Source: Bradyrhizobium zhengyangense (GTDB taxonomy: Bacteria; Pseudomonadota; Alphaproteobacteria; Rhizobiales; Xanthobacteraceae). From it: a stretch of 64,000 nucleotides of DNA. Positions 45,766 through 54,596 of the stretch are shown piece after piece; positions within the stretch are counted from its first letter, which is position 1, and the number at the start of each line of letters is the position of its first letter. Position numbers and translations under genes: made by a program. Below the pieces are notes generated by a model. The model searched no databases. It saw only the letters and a program-made list of their open reading frames with translations, and had not been told where the DNA came from. The stretch spans positions 1 through 64,000 of the forward strand of contig NZ_JAKLUA010000008.1 of assembly GCF_022012435.1 (NCBI RefSeq). Reading direction: 5' to 3'.

Positions 45766-47979
45766 TCACGCCACCAGCGCGGCGTCCTCCTCGTCCGTGG
45801 CGTCGATGCCGCGCTGCGCGGCCAGGAGGCTGATGATCTCGGCGTTGGGCCGCGCCTTGCTGAACAGGAAACCCTGCCCCTCGTCGCAGCCCTCGGCGCG
45901 GAGGCAGCTCAGCTCTGCTTCGGTCTCGACGCCTTCGGCGGTGATGATGACCCCAAGGCCTTTGCCGAGGCTGACGATGGAGCGGATGATCGCCTGCGCC
46001 TCGCGGTTGGCGCCGAGATCGCGCACGAAGGACTGGTCGATCTTGATCTTGTCGAAGGGAAAGCTACGCAAATAGCTGAGGCTGGAATAGCCGGTACCGA
46101 AATCGTCCATCGAGATGCGCACGCCGAGCGCCCGCAGCGCATGCAGCGTCGCCAGCACCTGTGCGCTCTTCTCCAGCAGCAGCGTCTCGGTGATCTCGAG
46201 CTCGAGCCTTCGCGGCGGCAGGCCGGAGTGTTTCAGCGCGTCGGTCACCATCGAGAGCAGGTTGCCGCTGCGAAACTGCAGCGGCGACAGATTGACGGCG
46301 ACGCGGACGTCGTCCGGCCAGGTCGCAGCATCCAGGCAGGCCCGGCGCAGCATCAGCCCACCGAGCGGATTAATCAGCCCCGTCTCTTCGGCGACCGGAA
46401 TGAACTCGGCCGGCGAGACCATGCCGCGCTCGGCATGCGGCCAGCGCACCAGCGCCTCGAAGCCGGTGATGCGGCCGCTCTGGAGATCGATCAGCGGCTG
46501 GTAATAGGGCCGCAGCACGTCGTGCTGGATGGCATCGCGCAGCTCGACCTCGATCTTGCGGCGACTCTGCGCCTTGGCATCGAGTGCGGCCTCGAAGAAG
46601 GCGAAGCTGCCGCGCGCGTCCAGCTTAGCGCGCGACAGCGCCATGCCGGCACTCTTGAGCAGCTTTTCGGACTCATCGCCGTCACCCGGCGCCATCGCGA
46701 TGCCGATGGAGGCGCGGATCACCACGGAATGGCCATCGAGCAGATAGGGATCGGCGATGGCCTCGAGCAGGCGTTTTGCGAGGCCGACCGCGTCCTCGGG
46801 CCGCGTCAGGCCGCTCTGGACAATCGCGAACTCGTCGGAATTGAGCCGCGCCAACGCGTCTTCCTCGCGCAGGGTCGAGCGCAGCCGCTTGGCGACGCCG
46901 CGCAACAGCTTGTCGCCGACCGCATGACCCAGCGTGTCGTTGACCGACTTGAAATTGTCGAGCCCGAGCATCAGCACTGCGACCTTCTCGGGACTGCGGC
47001 GCGTGTGCAGCAGCATTTCGTCCACGGTCTGACGCAGCAGGTTGCGGTTGGGCAGGCCGGTCAGGGCGTCATGCTGGGCCATGAAGGCGAGCCGCGCCTC
47101 GGCGCGCTTGCGCTCCGTGATGTCCATCAGCGCCAGCAGCACCGCGGGCTGGTCGGCATAGGTCAATTCGCGGGAATAGATCGCAAGATCGATCAGCGCG
47201 CCGTCGGCCTTGACGTGCTTCCACGTGCGCGCGGCCTGCTCGTCGCTGGACCCGTCGGTGGTCCAGGGCGGCTCGCTGTCGAAGGCCTGCAACGAGCGGA
47301 TCTTCAGCTTCTCGAATTCGGCGCGGCTGTAGCCATAATGCACGATCGCGGCGTCGTTGACGCCGAGGATGCGCTCGTCATCCAGCGCGCAGACGATCAT
47401 GGGGACGGGATTGCCGTCGAACAGCAGGCGGAACGAGGCCTCGCGCTGCTTCAATTCGGTGATGTCGACGCGCAGACCGACCACGCCCCCGTCATCGGTG
47501 CGGCGTTCTTCGATCAGGATGACGCGGCCGTCGGACAACGTCTGCTCGTGGCGCTTGCCGGGCTCGTAGAGCTTCTTTAGCCGCGCCGCGATCCATTCGT
47601 CCTCGTGACCGGCCGCTTCTGGATAGTCGCCGCGGGCAACGCCGACACGCAGCGTGTCTTCCAGCCGCGCGCCTTCCCGGAATAGGTCGGCGGTCTTGCT
47701 GTAGATCTCGGCATACTGCTTGTTCCAGAGAACGTAGCGGCCTTCGGGATCGAGGATGACGATGCCTTGCGGCAGGAGATCGACGGCCTGGCGCAGCCGC
47801 TCATGCGACCTGCGGGCTTCCGCGATGGCGGCTTCAGTTTCCGCGCGGCTTTGCACGAGCTGGTCACGCGCGCCGGAAGGATGAGTCGCGCGCGCAAAGC
47901 GCGGCTTGCGCGGTTGTCGTCCCGCGATCACGGCCTGCTTTCGCTTTCTTGTTTTTTTGGACCCCAAACTCAACTTCAC
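45766..47979 (-). CDS. PAS-GGDEF-EAL cyclic-di-GMP phosphodiesterase
   Basis: About 737 residues from GTG 47979 (the frame is open to 48216). Order: basic N-tail, PAS (about 45-150, LLPQGIVILDPEGRYVLWNK), second PAS (about 170-290), GGDEF-like domain (ARLNSDEFAIV in place of GGDEF) and EAL domain. The EAL is complete: FEALVRWPH, VAVNLSPLQF, LELEITETLLL, DDFGTGYSSLSYL, KIDQSFV and ITAEGVETE. It therefore likely degrades c-di-GMP while its GGDEF part has lost synthase activity. It is cytoplasmic with no TM segment; PAS ligands are unknown. Confidence 0.88.
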   Translation of the reverse strand: MKLSLGSKKTRKRKQAVIAGRQPRKPRFARATHPSGARDQLVQSRAETEAAIAEARRSHERLRQAVDLLPQGIVILDPEGRYVLWNKQYAEIYSKTADLFREGARLEDTLRVGVARGDYPEAAGHEDEWIAARLKKLYEPGKRHEQTLSDGRVILIEERRTDDGGVVGLRVDITELKQREASFRLLFDGNPVPMIVCALDDERILGVNDAAIVHYGYSRAEFEKLKIRSLQAFDSEPPWTTDGSSDEQAARTWKHVKADGALIDLAIYSRELTYADQPAVLLALMDITERKRAEARLAFMAQHDALTGLPNRNLLRQTVDEMLLHTRRSPEKVAVLMLGLDNFKSVNDTLGHAVGDKLLRGVAKRLRSTLREEDALARLNSDEFAIVQSGLTRPEDAVGLAKRLLEAIADPYLLDGHSVVIRASIGIAMAPGDGDESEKLLKSAGMALSRAKLDARGSFAFFEAALDAKAQSRRKIEVELRDAIQHDVLRPYYQPLIDLQSGRITGFEALVRWPHAERGMVSPAEFIPVAEETGLINPLGGLMLRRACLDAATWPDDVRVAVNLSPLQFRSGNLLSMVTDALKHSGLPPRRLELEITETLLLEKSAQVLATLHALRALGVRISMDDFGTGYSSLSYLRSFPFDKIKIDQSFVRDLGANREAQAIIRSIVSLGKGLGVIITAEGVETEAELSCLRAEGCDEGQGFLFSKARPNAEIISLLAAQRGIDATDEEDAALVA

Positions 47980-48397
47980 ACGCCTTAACCGCGCCCAGCG
48001 GCCGCAACTCTTGCTCCAAGTGTCTGAAAGAAAAGTAATCTTGGCCAGCGGCGGCACCGACGGCGCGGCCTGGCGCAGGACCGCTTTGCCTGTTTGCGAG
48101 GCGTGAGAAGCGTCGTCAGGCGCGTCGAACCTGCTTCCGCCTCGCCATCGGCGAGAGCCGAGCTGCAAAAACGCGCAGTCTCCATGAATCAATTCCGGAA
48201 CAGACGCTGCTTGCATGCAGGACGCAAATGCATCTCGAGCAGCGCACGAATTTTGGTCAATGCAGGATAGCGTTATCGCACCGTTAAAGAACGGCCCGGC
48301 ATGCGACTTTGGGATGATCCGATTGGAAAATTAAATGTCGTGTTGGGCGCGTCGCCGCATGCGGCATCGGCTCCGCGTTGGGTTATAAGGATGCAGC
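47980..48397. other. Non-coding divergent region between EAL gene and mepA
   Basis: These 418 bases hold the promoters of the two divergent genes. The start of the EAL gene may lie further left in this stretch (up to 48216), but those codons do not look conserved. No terminator, tRNA or palindrome of note was found. Confidence 0.5.
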
Positions 48398-49342
48398 ATG
48401 AGTCCCCGCCGCATCGCCCCTCTCCTGCTTGTGATGACGCTCCTGGCCGCCAACGGCGCGCTGGCCCAGGACAAGGGCAGCGTGAACCCGAAGCCGCTGC
48501 CGCCGCTTGCCAATCCCAACGATCCCAAGATCGGCGCCAAGGAGCTGTTCGCGCGAAAGCTGCTGCCCTCGAAAGGGCCGGCGCACGTGATCGGCTCTTA
48601 TGTGAAGGGCTGCATCGGCGGCGCCGAGCAGATGCCGCTCAACGGCGACACCTGGCAGGTGATGCGGCTGTCGCGCAATCGGAACTACGGCCACCCTGAT
48701 ATGATCGCGCTGATCAAGCGCCTGGCCGCCAAGGCGCACAAGGATGCGGGCTGGCCGGGCATTCTGGTCGGCGACATCGGCCAGCCGCGCGGCGGCCCGG
48801 CATTGTCGGGTCATGCCAGCCATCAGATCGGGCTGGACGCCGACATCTGGCTGACGCCGATGCCGGACCACCGTCTCTCGCGCGAGGAGCGCGAGGAGAT
48901 GTCCGCGGTGATGATGGTGCGCGAGGATCGCCTCGACATCGATCCGAAAGTGTTCACGCCCGCCCATGTGCTGGTGCTGCGCGATGCCGCGCAGGAGCCG
49001 GCGGTGCAGCGCATCTTCGTCAATCCCGCAATCAAGAAGGCGCTGTGCCGCGAGGCCAAGGGCGACCGCTCCTGGCTGTCGAAGATCCGGCCGTGGTGGG
49101 GCCACGACTATCATTTCCACATCCGCATGCGCTGCCCGGCGGGCGCCAGCGACTGCCACGGCCAGCCGTCGCAATCCGAGGACGAGGGCTGCAAGCCCTC
49201 CGACTTCGCGTTTTGGTTCAGCGAGGGCGTGCTGCACCCCAAGCCGCCGCCGGAGCCGCCGAAGCCGAAACCGCCGATGACGCTGGCGCAGATGCCGGCG
49301 GCCTGCAAAGCCGTGCTGCACGCGGCCGATGCGAAGCCGTAG
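48398..49342 (+). CDS. mepA: Penicillin-insensitive murein endopeptidase
   Basis: 314 residues with a signal peptide (IAPLLLVMTLLAANGALAQD). The M74 metal sites are present: SGHASHQIGLDADIW with two His and Asp, and WWGHDYHFHIRM with His residues. A Pro/Lys-rich tail (PPPEPPKPKPPM) ends the protein. MepA cleaves D-alanyl-meso-DAP cross-bridges in the periplasm during sacculus growth. It has its own promoter region and is followed by an unrelated secreted protein. Confidence 0.95.
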   Translation: MSPRRIAPLLLVMTLLAANGALAQDKGSVNPKPLPPLANPNDPKIGAKELFARKLLPSKGPAHVIGSYVKGCIGGAEQMPLNGDTWQVMRLSRNRNYGHPDMIALIKRLAAKAHKDAGWPGILVGDIGQPRGGPALSGHASHQIGLDADIWLTPMPDHRLSREEREEMSAVMMVREDRLDIDPKVFTPAHVLVLRDAAQEPAVQRIFVNPAIKKALCREAKGDRSWLSKIRPWWGHDYHFHIRMRCPAGASDCHGQPSQSEDEGCKPSDFAFWFSEGVLHPKPPPEPPKPKPPMTLAQMPAACKAVLHAADAKP

Positions 49343-49379
49343 GGCGTGTGGGGAGGCAGCGTCCCGCCTCACCCGCCGC

Positions 49380-49428
49380 CGTCGTCCCGGACAAGCGCGC
49401 CGCAGGCGCGCGCAGATCCGGGATGACG
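49380..49428. repeat. Intergenic palindrome, family C (short)
   Basis: CGTCGTCCCGGACAAGCGCGC ... GCGCGCGCAGATCCGGGATGACG forms an imperfect hairpin with CGTC/GACG ends, downstream of mepA. It is like the other CGTC...GACG elements in the window. Confidence 0.55.
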
Positions 49429-49579
49429 ATGAGTTGGTTGGTACGCACCATTCAAATGCGCTAATATCGGCACTCGCCGCGCGGCCGTAAGTCCGCGGCA
49501 TTTTCGGGATGCGCATCCCGCCTCCGACAAAACCTGACCGCAAGCCGCGCCCACGCGTGGCCAACGATGAGAATTTGCC

Positions 49580-50086
49580 ATGCGCGTCCTCACTCTCCTT
49601 GCCGTGCTCTCGATCGGCGCGACCTCCGCCTTCGCCGCGGAGGAGCCCAGCGGCTGCGACAAGTTCAAATGGCCGATCGAGCGCGACCGGGCCGCACTGA
49701 CCGCACCTGACCGTGCCAAGCTCGCCTCGGGAGCCGAGCAGGCGGCGGTGCCGTCCTCGGCGGTCACGCTGGGGCTGGTCGCGCCGCAGGACGCAAAGCT
49801 GCCCTCGCCGCCCGAGCGCGCGCCGAAGGATGGCACCTTTGCCGGCTTCACCAGCATCAAGGCGGCGAAAGCCGGGCTCTACGCGATCAGCCTGTCCTCG
49901 GGCGCCTGGGTCGATCTGGTCCAGGACGGGCATTTCCTCAAGCCTGTGGCCTTTAGCGGCGCGACCGATTGCGACGGCATCCGCAAGACCATGAAATACG
50001 AGCTGTCGGACAAGCCGTTCGTGCTCCAGATCAGCGGCGCCAAGGACAATTCGCTGTCGATTTCGATCCTGCCGGCCGCCCAATAA
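49580..50086 (+). CDS. Exported hypothetical protein
   Basis: 168 residues with a signal peptide (MRVLTLLAVLSIGATSAFAA). The mature part reads EEPSGCDKFKWPIERDRAAL, with two Cys that may pair (GCDK, TDCDG), and a beta-rich C-half (AGLYAISLSSGAWVDLVQDG, PFVLQISGAKDNSLSISILP). No named family recognised. It is between mepA and modA; linkage to molybdate transport is not evident. Confidence 0.72.
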   Translation: MRVLTLLAVLSIGATSAFAAEEPSGCDKFKWPIERDRAALTAPDRAKLASGAEQAAVPSSAVTLGLVAPQDAKLPSPPERAPKDGTFAGFTSIKAAKAGLYAISLSSGAWVDLVQDGHFLKPVAFSGATDCDGIRKTMKYELSDKPFVLQISGAKDNSLSISILPAAQ

Positions 50087-50277
50087 GCGGGTCTGGTCAG
50101 ACAAACCGTCGGCTTTGACGTGAGGCCTTCACCTGCTATCTTCGAGAGCTGCGATATCCCCGCCGGCCGTAAGCCGTTGCGGGGACGCGGGAACAGCGCT
50201 TCCGCCCGTCGCCTCATCCACCCAACGCCAGAATTGCGCGTACGTTTGCGCGCGCGGGCTCGCACGGAGCGCCATCC

Positions 50278-51057
50278 ATGTATCGTATCGCCGGACTTTT
50301 CACCGCCTTCGTCATGCTCGCGAGCCTCGCGCCTGCGAGCGCCGAGGACAAGACCATCACGGTCTTCGCTGCCGCCTCGATGAAGAACGCGCTCGACGAA
50401 ATCGACGCCGCCTACACCGCCAAGACCGGCATCAAGTTCAGTGTCAGCTATGCCGCAAGCTCCGTGCTGGCCAAGCAGATCGAGCAAGGCGCGCCGGCCG
50501 ATGTATTCGTCTCCGCCGACACCGACTGGATGGACTACGCCGCCTCCAGGAAGACCATCAACGAGGCTTCCAGGGTCAACCTGCTCGGCAACAGCATCGT
50601 GCTGATCGCGCCGAAGGATTCCAAGATCGACAACGTCACCATCGCGCAAGGCTTCGACCTCGCAAAACTCGCCGGCGACGGCAGGATCGCGACCGGCGAT
50701 GTGAAATCCGTGCCAGTCGGGAAATACGCCAAGGCCGCGCTGGAGAAGCTGGGGGCCTGGCAGGCCGCTGAGCCGAAATTCGCCATGGCCGAGAGCGTGC
50801 GCGCCGCGCTGACGCTGGTGGCCCGCGGCGAAGCCAATCTCGGCATCGTCTATTCCACCGACGCCAAGGTCGAGCCCGGCGTGAAGATCGTCGGCACCTT
50901 CCCGGCGGATTCGCATCCCGCGATCATCTATCCCGTCGCGGCAACCACCACCGCGAAGCAGGAGACGAACGACTATCTCGCCTTCCTGCGGACGTCGGCG
51001 GCCAAGACCATTCTTGAAAAATACGGCTTTAAATTCCTGATCAGCCCGACGACCTGA
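50278..51057 (+). CDS. modA: Molybdate ABC transporter substrate-binding protein
   Basis: 259 residues. Signal peptide (MYRIAGLFTAFVMLASLAPA), then KTITVFAAASMKNALDEIDA with AAASMKNAL contacting the oxyanion, SYAASSVLAKQIEQGAPADV, and IATGDVKSVPVGKYAK. It binds molybdate or tungstate in the periplasm and delivers it to ModB. It starts the modABC operon; no modE regulator gene is in the window. Confidence 0.95.
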   Translation: MYRIAGLFTAFVMLASLAPASAEDKTITVFAAASMKNALDEIDAAYTAKTGIKFSVSYAASSVLAKQIEQGAPADVFVSADTDWMDYAASRKTINEASRVNLLGNSIVLIAPKDSKIDNVTIAQGFDLAKLAGDGRIATGDVKSVPVGKYAKAALEKLGAWQAAEPKFAMAESVRAALTLVARGEANLGIVYSTDAKVEPGVKIVGTFPADSHPAIIYPVAATTTAKQETNDYLAFLRTSAAKTILEKYGFKFLISPTT

Positions 51058-51063
51058 TTTTTC

Positions 51064-51759
51064 GTGCTCGACATCTCTCCCGCTGAATGGACGGCGATCC
51101 TGCTCTCGCTCAGGGTCGCAATCATCGCGACGCTGGTGGCAACGCCATTCGGCATTGCCTTGGCGTGGCTGCTCGCCCGCAGGGATTTTTGGGGCAAGTC
51201 GGTGCTCGATGCGATCGTGCATCTGCCTCTGGTGCTGCCGCCTGTCGTCACCGGCTACCTGCTGCTGCTCACCTTCGGCCGTCGCGGCCTTGTCGGCACC
51301 TTCCTCGCCGATCATCTCGGCATCGTCTTCGCCTTCCGTTGGACTGGAGCAGCACTCGCTTGCGGCGTGATGTCGTTTCCGCTGCTGGTGCGGCCGATGC
51401 GGCTGTCGATCGAGGCGATCGACCGCAAGCTCGAGCAGGCCGCCGAGACGCTCGGCGCCGCGCCGTTCAAAGTGTTCTTCACGGTGACGCTGCCGCTGGC
51501 GCTGCCCGGCGTGCTCGCCGGCATGGTGCTCGGCTTTGCCAAGGCGATCGGCGAGTTCGGTGCCACCATCACCTTCGTCTCCAACATTCCCGGCGAGACC
51601 CAGACGATTTCGTCGGCAATCTATTCGCTGATCCAGACGCCTGACGGCGATGCGGCGGCGGGCCGCCTTGTCATCGTCTCGATCGTGCTCGCGCTCGGCG
51701 CGCTCATCGGCGCCGAATGGTTCGCCCGCCGCGCCACCGCGCGCCTGCACGGGAATTGA
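51064..51759 (+). CDS. modB: Molybdate ABC transporter permease
   Basis: 231 residues with about five to six helices and the EAA loop EQAAETLGAAPFKVFFTVTL with IGEFGATITF. The start is a GTG at 51064, 6 bp past modA, so they are cotranscribed. It forms the inner membrane channel for molybdate. Confidence 0.95.
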   Translation: MLDISPAEWTAILLSLRVAIIATLVATPFGIALAWLLARRDFWGKSVLDAIVHLPLVLPPVVTGYLLLLTFGRRGLVGTFLADHLGIVFAFRWTGAALACGVMSFPLLVRPMRLSIEAIDRKLEQAAETLGAAPFKVFFTVTLPLALPGVLAGMVLGFAKAIGEFGATITFVSNIPGETQTISSAIYSLIQTPDGDAAAGRLVIVSIVLALGALIGAEWFARRATARLHGN

Positions 51760-51761
51760 CC

Positions 51762-52424
51762 ATGCTGCGTGTCGACGTCGAAAAGCAGCTTGGCGAGTTC
51801 TCGCTGCACGCGACCTTCGCCAGCGAGGGCCGCGTCACCGGCCTGTTCGGCGCGTCCGGCGCCGGCAAGACCTCGCTGATCAACATGATCGCCGGCCTCT
51901 TGCGGCCCGACCGCGGCACCATCATCATCGACGGCGAGACGGTCGACGACACCGCGGCCGGCATTCATGTGCCGACCTGGCGCCGCCGCATCGGCTACGT
52001 CTTCCAAGATGCGCGGCTGTTTCCGCATCTCAACGTCGCGCAAAATCTTGACTATGGAAGGCGGATGAACCGCCTCGCGCCCGATGCTGCCCAGCACACG
52101 CGCGTGATCGAGCTGCTCGACATCGGCGCGCTGCTCGACCGTCGTCCCGGAAAACTTTCCGGCGGCGAGCGCCAGCGCGTGGCGCTCGGCCGCGCGCTGT
52201 TGTCAAAGCCGCGCCTGTTGCTGCTCGACGAGCCGCTCGGCGCGCTCGACGAGGCCCGCAAGCTCGAGATTTTGCCCTACCTGGTGCGGCTGCGGGACGA
52301 GGCCAATATCCCCATGGTCTATGTCAGCCATGACGTCGCCGAATTGCGCCAGCTCGCGACGCAGATCGTGATGCTGAGGCAGGGCCGCGTGACGTCGTTC
52401 GGCGGGGTGAAGGTGCTGACGTAG
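51762..52424 (+). CDS. modC: Molybdate ABC transporter ATP-binding protein (short form)
   Basis: 220 residues: Walker A GASGAGKTSL, signature LSGGERQRVALGRAL, Walker B LLLLDEPLGALD and the H-loop VYVSHDVAEL. It is only the ATPase domain. The C-terminal Mop/TOBE domain (about 130 residues) usual in ModC (about 350 residues) is missing, so molybdate feedback at this protein may be lost. It is 2 bp past modB. Confidence 0.93.
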   Translation: MLRVDVEKQLGEFSLHATFASEGRVTGLFGASGAGKTSLINMIAGLLRPDRGTIIIDGETVDDTAAGIHVPTWRRRIGYVFQDARLFPHLNVAQNLDYGRRMNRLAPDAAQHTRVIELLDIGALLDRRPGKLSGGERQRVALGRALLSKPRLLLLDEPLGALDEARKLEILPYLVRLRDEANIPMVYVSHDVAELRQLATQIVMLRQGRVTSFGGVKVLT

Positions 52425-52450
52425 AGGCACCAGCAGCCCCACTCACCGCT

Positions 52451-52553
52451 GTCATGCCCCGGCTTGACCGGGGCATCCAGTACGCCGCGGCCTCTCCGTG
52501 TCCCAGCACGGCCTCTGGAATACTGGATTGCCCGCCTTCGCGGACAATGACAG
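52451..52553. repeat. Intergenic repeat with palindromic ends, family C-like
   Basis: TGTCATGCCCCGGCTTGACCGGGGCATCCAGTA at the left contains a hairpin (GCCCCGG-CTTGA-CCGGGGC) and the right end reads ATACTGGATTGCCCGCCTTCGCGGACAATGACA. CCAGTA/TACTGG and TGTCAT/ATGACA are complementary, making a long stem. The middle has two similar CCTCT stretches. It lies between convergent modC and the antiporter gene. Confidence 0.65.
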
Positions 52554-52591
52554 CGAGGGTGTGGAAGCGGTTCGCCAAAAACGAGAGCGGC

Positions 52592-54385
52592 CTAAACCCC
52601 CGCCACCGACGACCAGATCTCCGCGAGCTTCTTCCGCAGCGCCTGCCGCCGCGTCAGTGGCGCCGGCGTCTCGTCGTCTTCCGGCAGGCGCAGACCGACG
52701 ACATTGACACGGCCGCCGGAGATGCTACGTGCGACCAGCACGATCTCGTCGAGCGGCAGCTCCGCGCCTTCCTTCGGCGCGCGGTCGAGATGGACGTCGA
52801 AATAATCGGCAAGCGTGAGCTTGCCCTCGTCCTCGGTCACCTTCACGCCGTAGATCTCGGCGAGCTCGGCGAGCGTGTGCTCGCCCGAGACCACGAAGTC
52901 GCCGAGCAGATGCGGATCGGGTGCCGTGCTCGGCTGCATGTCGACGAAGAAGCGGTCGAGCGCCTCGGCCTTCTCTGGCGGCGCCAGCAGGTAGATGTAG
53001 TCGCCGGGCGCGACCGGCTCGGCTTCCGCGGGCGTGAGGATGTGCTCGTTGCGGATCACCAGCGTCGGCTTCGACCAGGATGGAATCAGGCCGCGGCGGA
53101 AATACAGGCTCTTCGGCCGCACCGGATAGCCGACGAGCTGCTGCTCGAGCTGGCCCGGCAGATCCAGCTCGACACGACGCGGCCCGCGCTCGGCGCGCGG
53201 CAGCGCCACGTGCAGCTTGCGCGCGGCGGGCGCCAGCGTCCAGCCCTGCAGCAGCAGCGAGATGATCACGACGACGAAGGCGACGTCGAAATAGAGATAG
53301 GCCTTGGACAGGCCGACCAGCATCGGGATCGACGCCAGGAAAATCGCGACCGCGCCGCGCAGGCCCGTCCAGGCGATGAATATCTTTTCGCGCCAGTTGA
53401 AGCGGAATGGCGCAAGGCACACGAACACCGCGATCGGCCGCGCCACCAGCATCAGCACCAGCGAGACGGCAATCGCCGGCAGCACGCTGGAGCCCAGCCG
53501 GCTCGGCGACACCAACAGGCCCAGCAACACGAACATCACGATCTGCGCCAGCCAGGTCGCGGCATCCAGGAACGCCACCACCGAATTGTGCGCGCGTGTC
53601 GGCCGGTTGCCGATGATGATGCCGGCGAGATAGACGGCAAGGAATCCCGAGGCGTGCATGATTTGCGAGCCGCCGAAGATGACCAGCGCAGCCGTGGTCA
53701 CGAACGGGGCGTGCAGGCCCTGCGGCAGCGCGACCTTGTTGAGCCCGATGACGACGAGGCGTCCGCCTATCACGCCGACGACGGCGCCGAGCAACGCCTC
53801 CTGGACAAACTCCATCACCACATGGCCTGGGCTGCTCGACCCCAGCGAGATGTATTCGACCAGCATGAGCGTCAGGAAGATCGCGAAGGGATCGTTGGTG
53901 CCGGATTCCGCCTCCAGTGTCGCGCCGACGCGCGGGCGCAGGCGCAGCCCCTGGGTGTGCACCAGCAGGAACACCGCGGCCGCGTCGGTCGAGGCCACCA
54001 CCGCGCCGACCAGCAGCGACTCCGTCCAGTTGAGGTCGAGCGCGTATTTCGCAAACGGCGCCGTGATCAGCGCGGTCAGCAGCACGCCGACGGTCGCGAG
54101 CACCACGGAGGGTGCGAGCACGGTGCGGATGCTGGCAAAGCGCGTCTTCAACCCGCCGTCGAACAGGATCAGCGCGAGCGCCACCGATCCGACCAGATAG
54201 GTGGTGCCGACATCGTTGAACTGGAGCTGGCCGGGACCTGCATCACCCGCCAGCATGCCGATCGCGAGGAAGACAAGCAGCAGCGGCGCACCGAAGCGCA
54301 GCGCGAGCAGGCTCGACAGGATGCCGGCCATGACGAGGACGGCGCCGAGCAGAATGGCGATGCTGAAAGAGTCGAGGGAGGCCAT
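52592..54385 (-). CDS. Potassium/proton antiporter, CPA1 type with RCK-C domain
   Basis: 597 residues. N-terminal about 12-helix Na+/H+ exchanger domain (MASLDSFSIAILLGAVLVMA; GAVVASTDAAAVFLLVHTQG; SGTNDPFAIFLTLML with the ND of the ion site), then TrkA-C (about 400-480) and a CorC/HlyC-like tail (about 500-590). This is the NhaP2/CvrA family of K+(Na+)/H+ antiporters. It is divergent from an MscS-type channel, both serving osmotic ion balance. The ATG at 54385 is family-consistent. Confidence 0.93.
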   Translation of the reverse strand: MASLDSFSIAILLGAVLVMAGILSSLLALRFGAPLLLVFLAIGMLAGDAGPGQLQFNDVGTTYLVGSVALALILFDGGLKTRFASIRTVLAPSVVLATVGVLLTALITAPFAKYALDLNWTESLLVGAVVASTDAAAVFLLVHTQGLRLRPRVGATLEAESGTNDPFAIFLTLMLVEYISLGSSSPGHVVMEFVQEALLGAVVGVIGGRLVVIGLNKVALPQGLHAPFVTTAALVIFGGSQIMHASGFLAVYLAGIIIGNRPTRAHNSVVAFLDAATWLAQIVMFVLLGLLVSPSRLGSSVLPAIAVSLVLMLVARPIAVFVCLAPFRFNWREKIFIAWTGLRGAVAIFLASIPMLVGLSKAYLYFDVAFVVVIISLLLQGWTLAPAARKLHVALPRAERGPRRVELDLPGQLEQQLVGYPVRPKSLYFRRGLIPSWSKPTLVIRNEHILTPAEAEPVAPGDYIYLLAPPEKAEALDRFFVDMQPSTAPDPHLLGDFVVSGEHTLAELAEIYGVKVTEDEGKLTLADYFDVHLDRAPKEGAELPLDEIVLVARSISGGRVNVVGLRLPEDDETPAPLTRRQALRKKLAEIWSSVAGV

Positions 54386-54596
54386 CCACCTTCCGGGTAC
54401 AAATCGCTGGAATTGCATCCTTATCGTCGCCACACTCCTGCGCCAACCCATTTTCGCTGCTCGCGGCAATCTGCCCGTATTTTGCGGCCTTAACGCGCTT
54501 CACTTCACGGTGTATCGATGGCTCGGCTGCAGCCTTTGTGGGATTCTGCAGCGCCTTCGAATCAAACCCGCCCGACCGCTTCCCCGAGACCACCAA

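Noticed and set aside
52454-54493. 679-codon plus-strand frame opposite the antiporter
   Set aside because: It is antisense to a well-supported 597-residue antiporter and is made of Arg/His/Gln-rich sequence without similarity.
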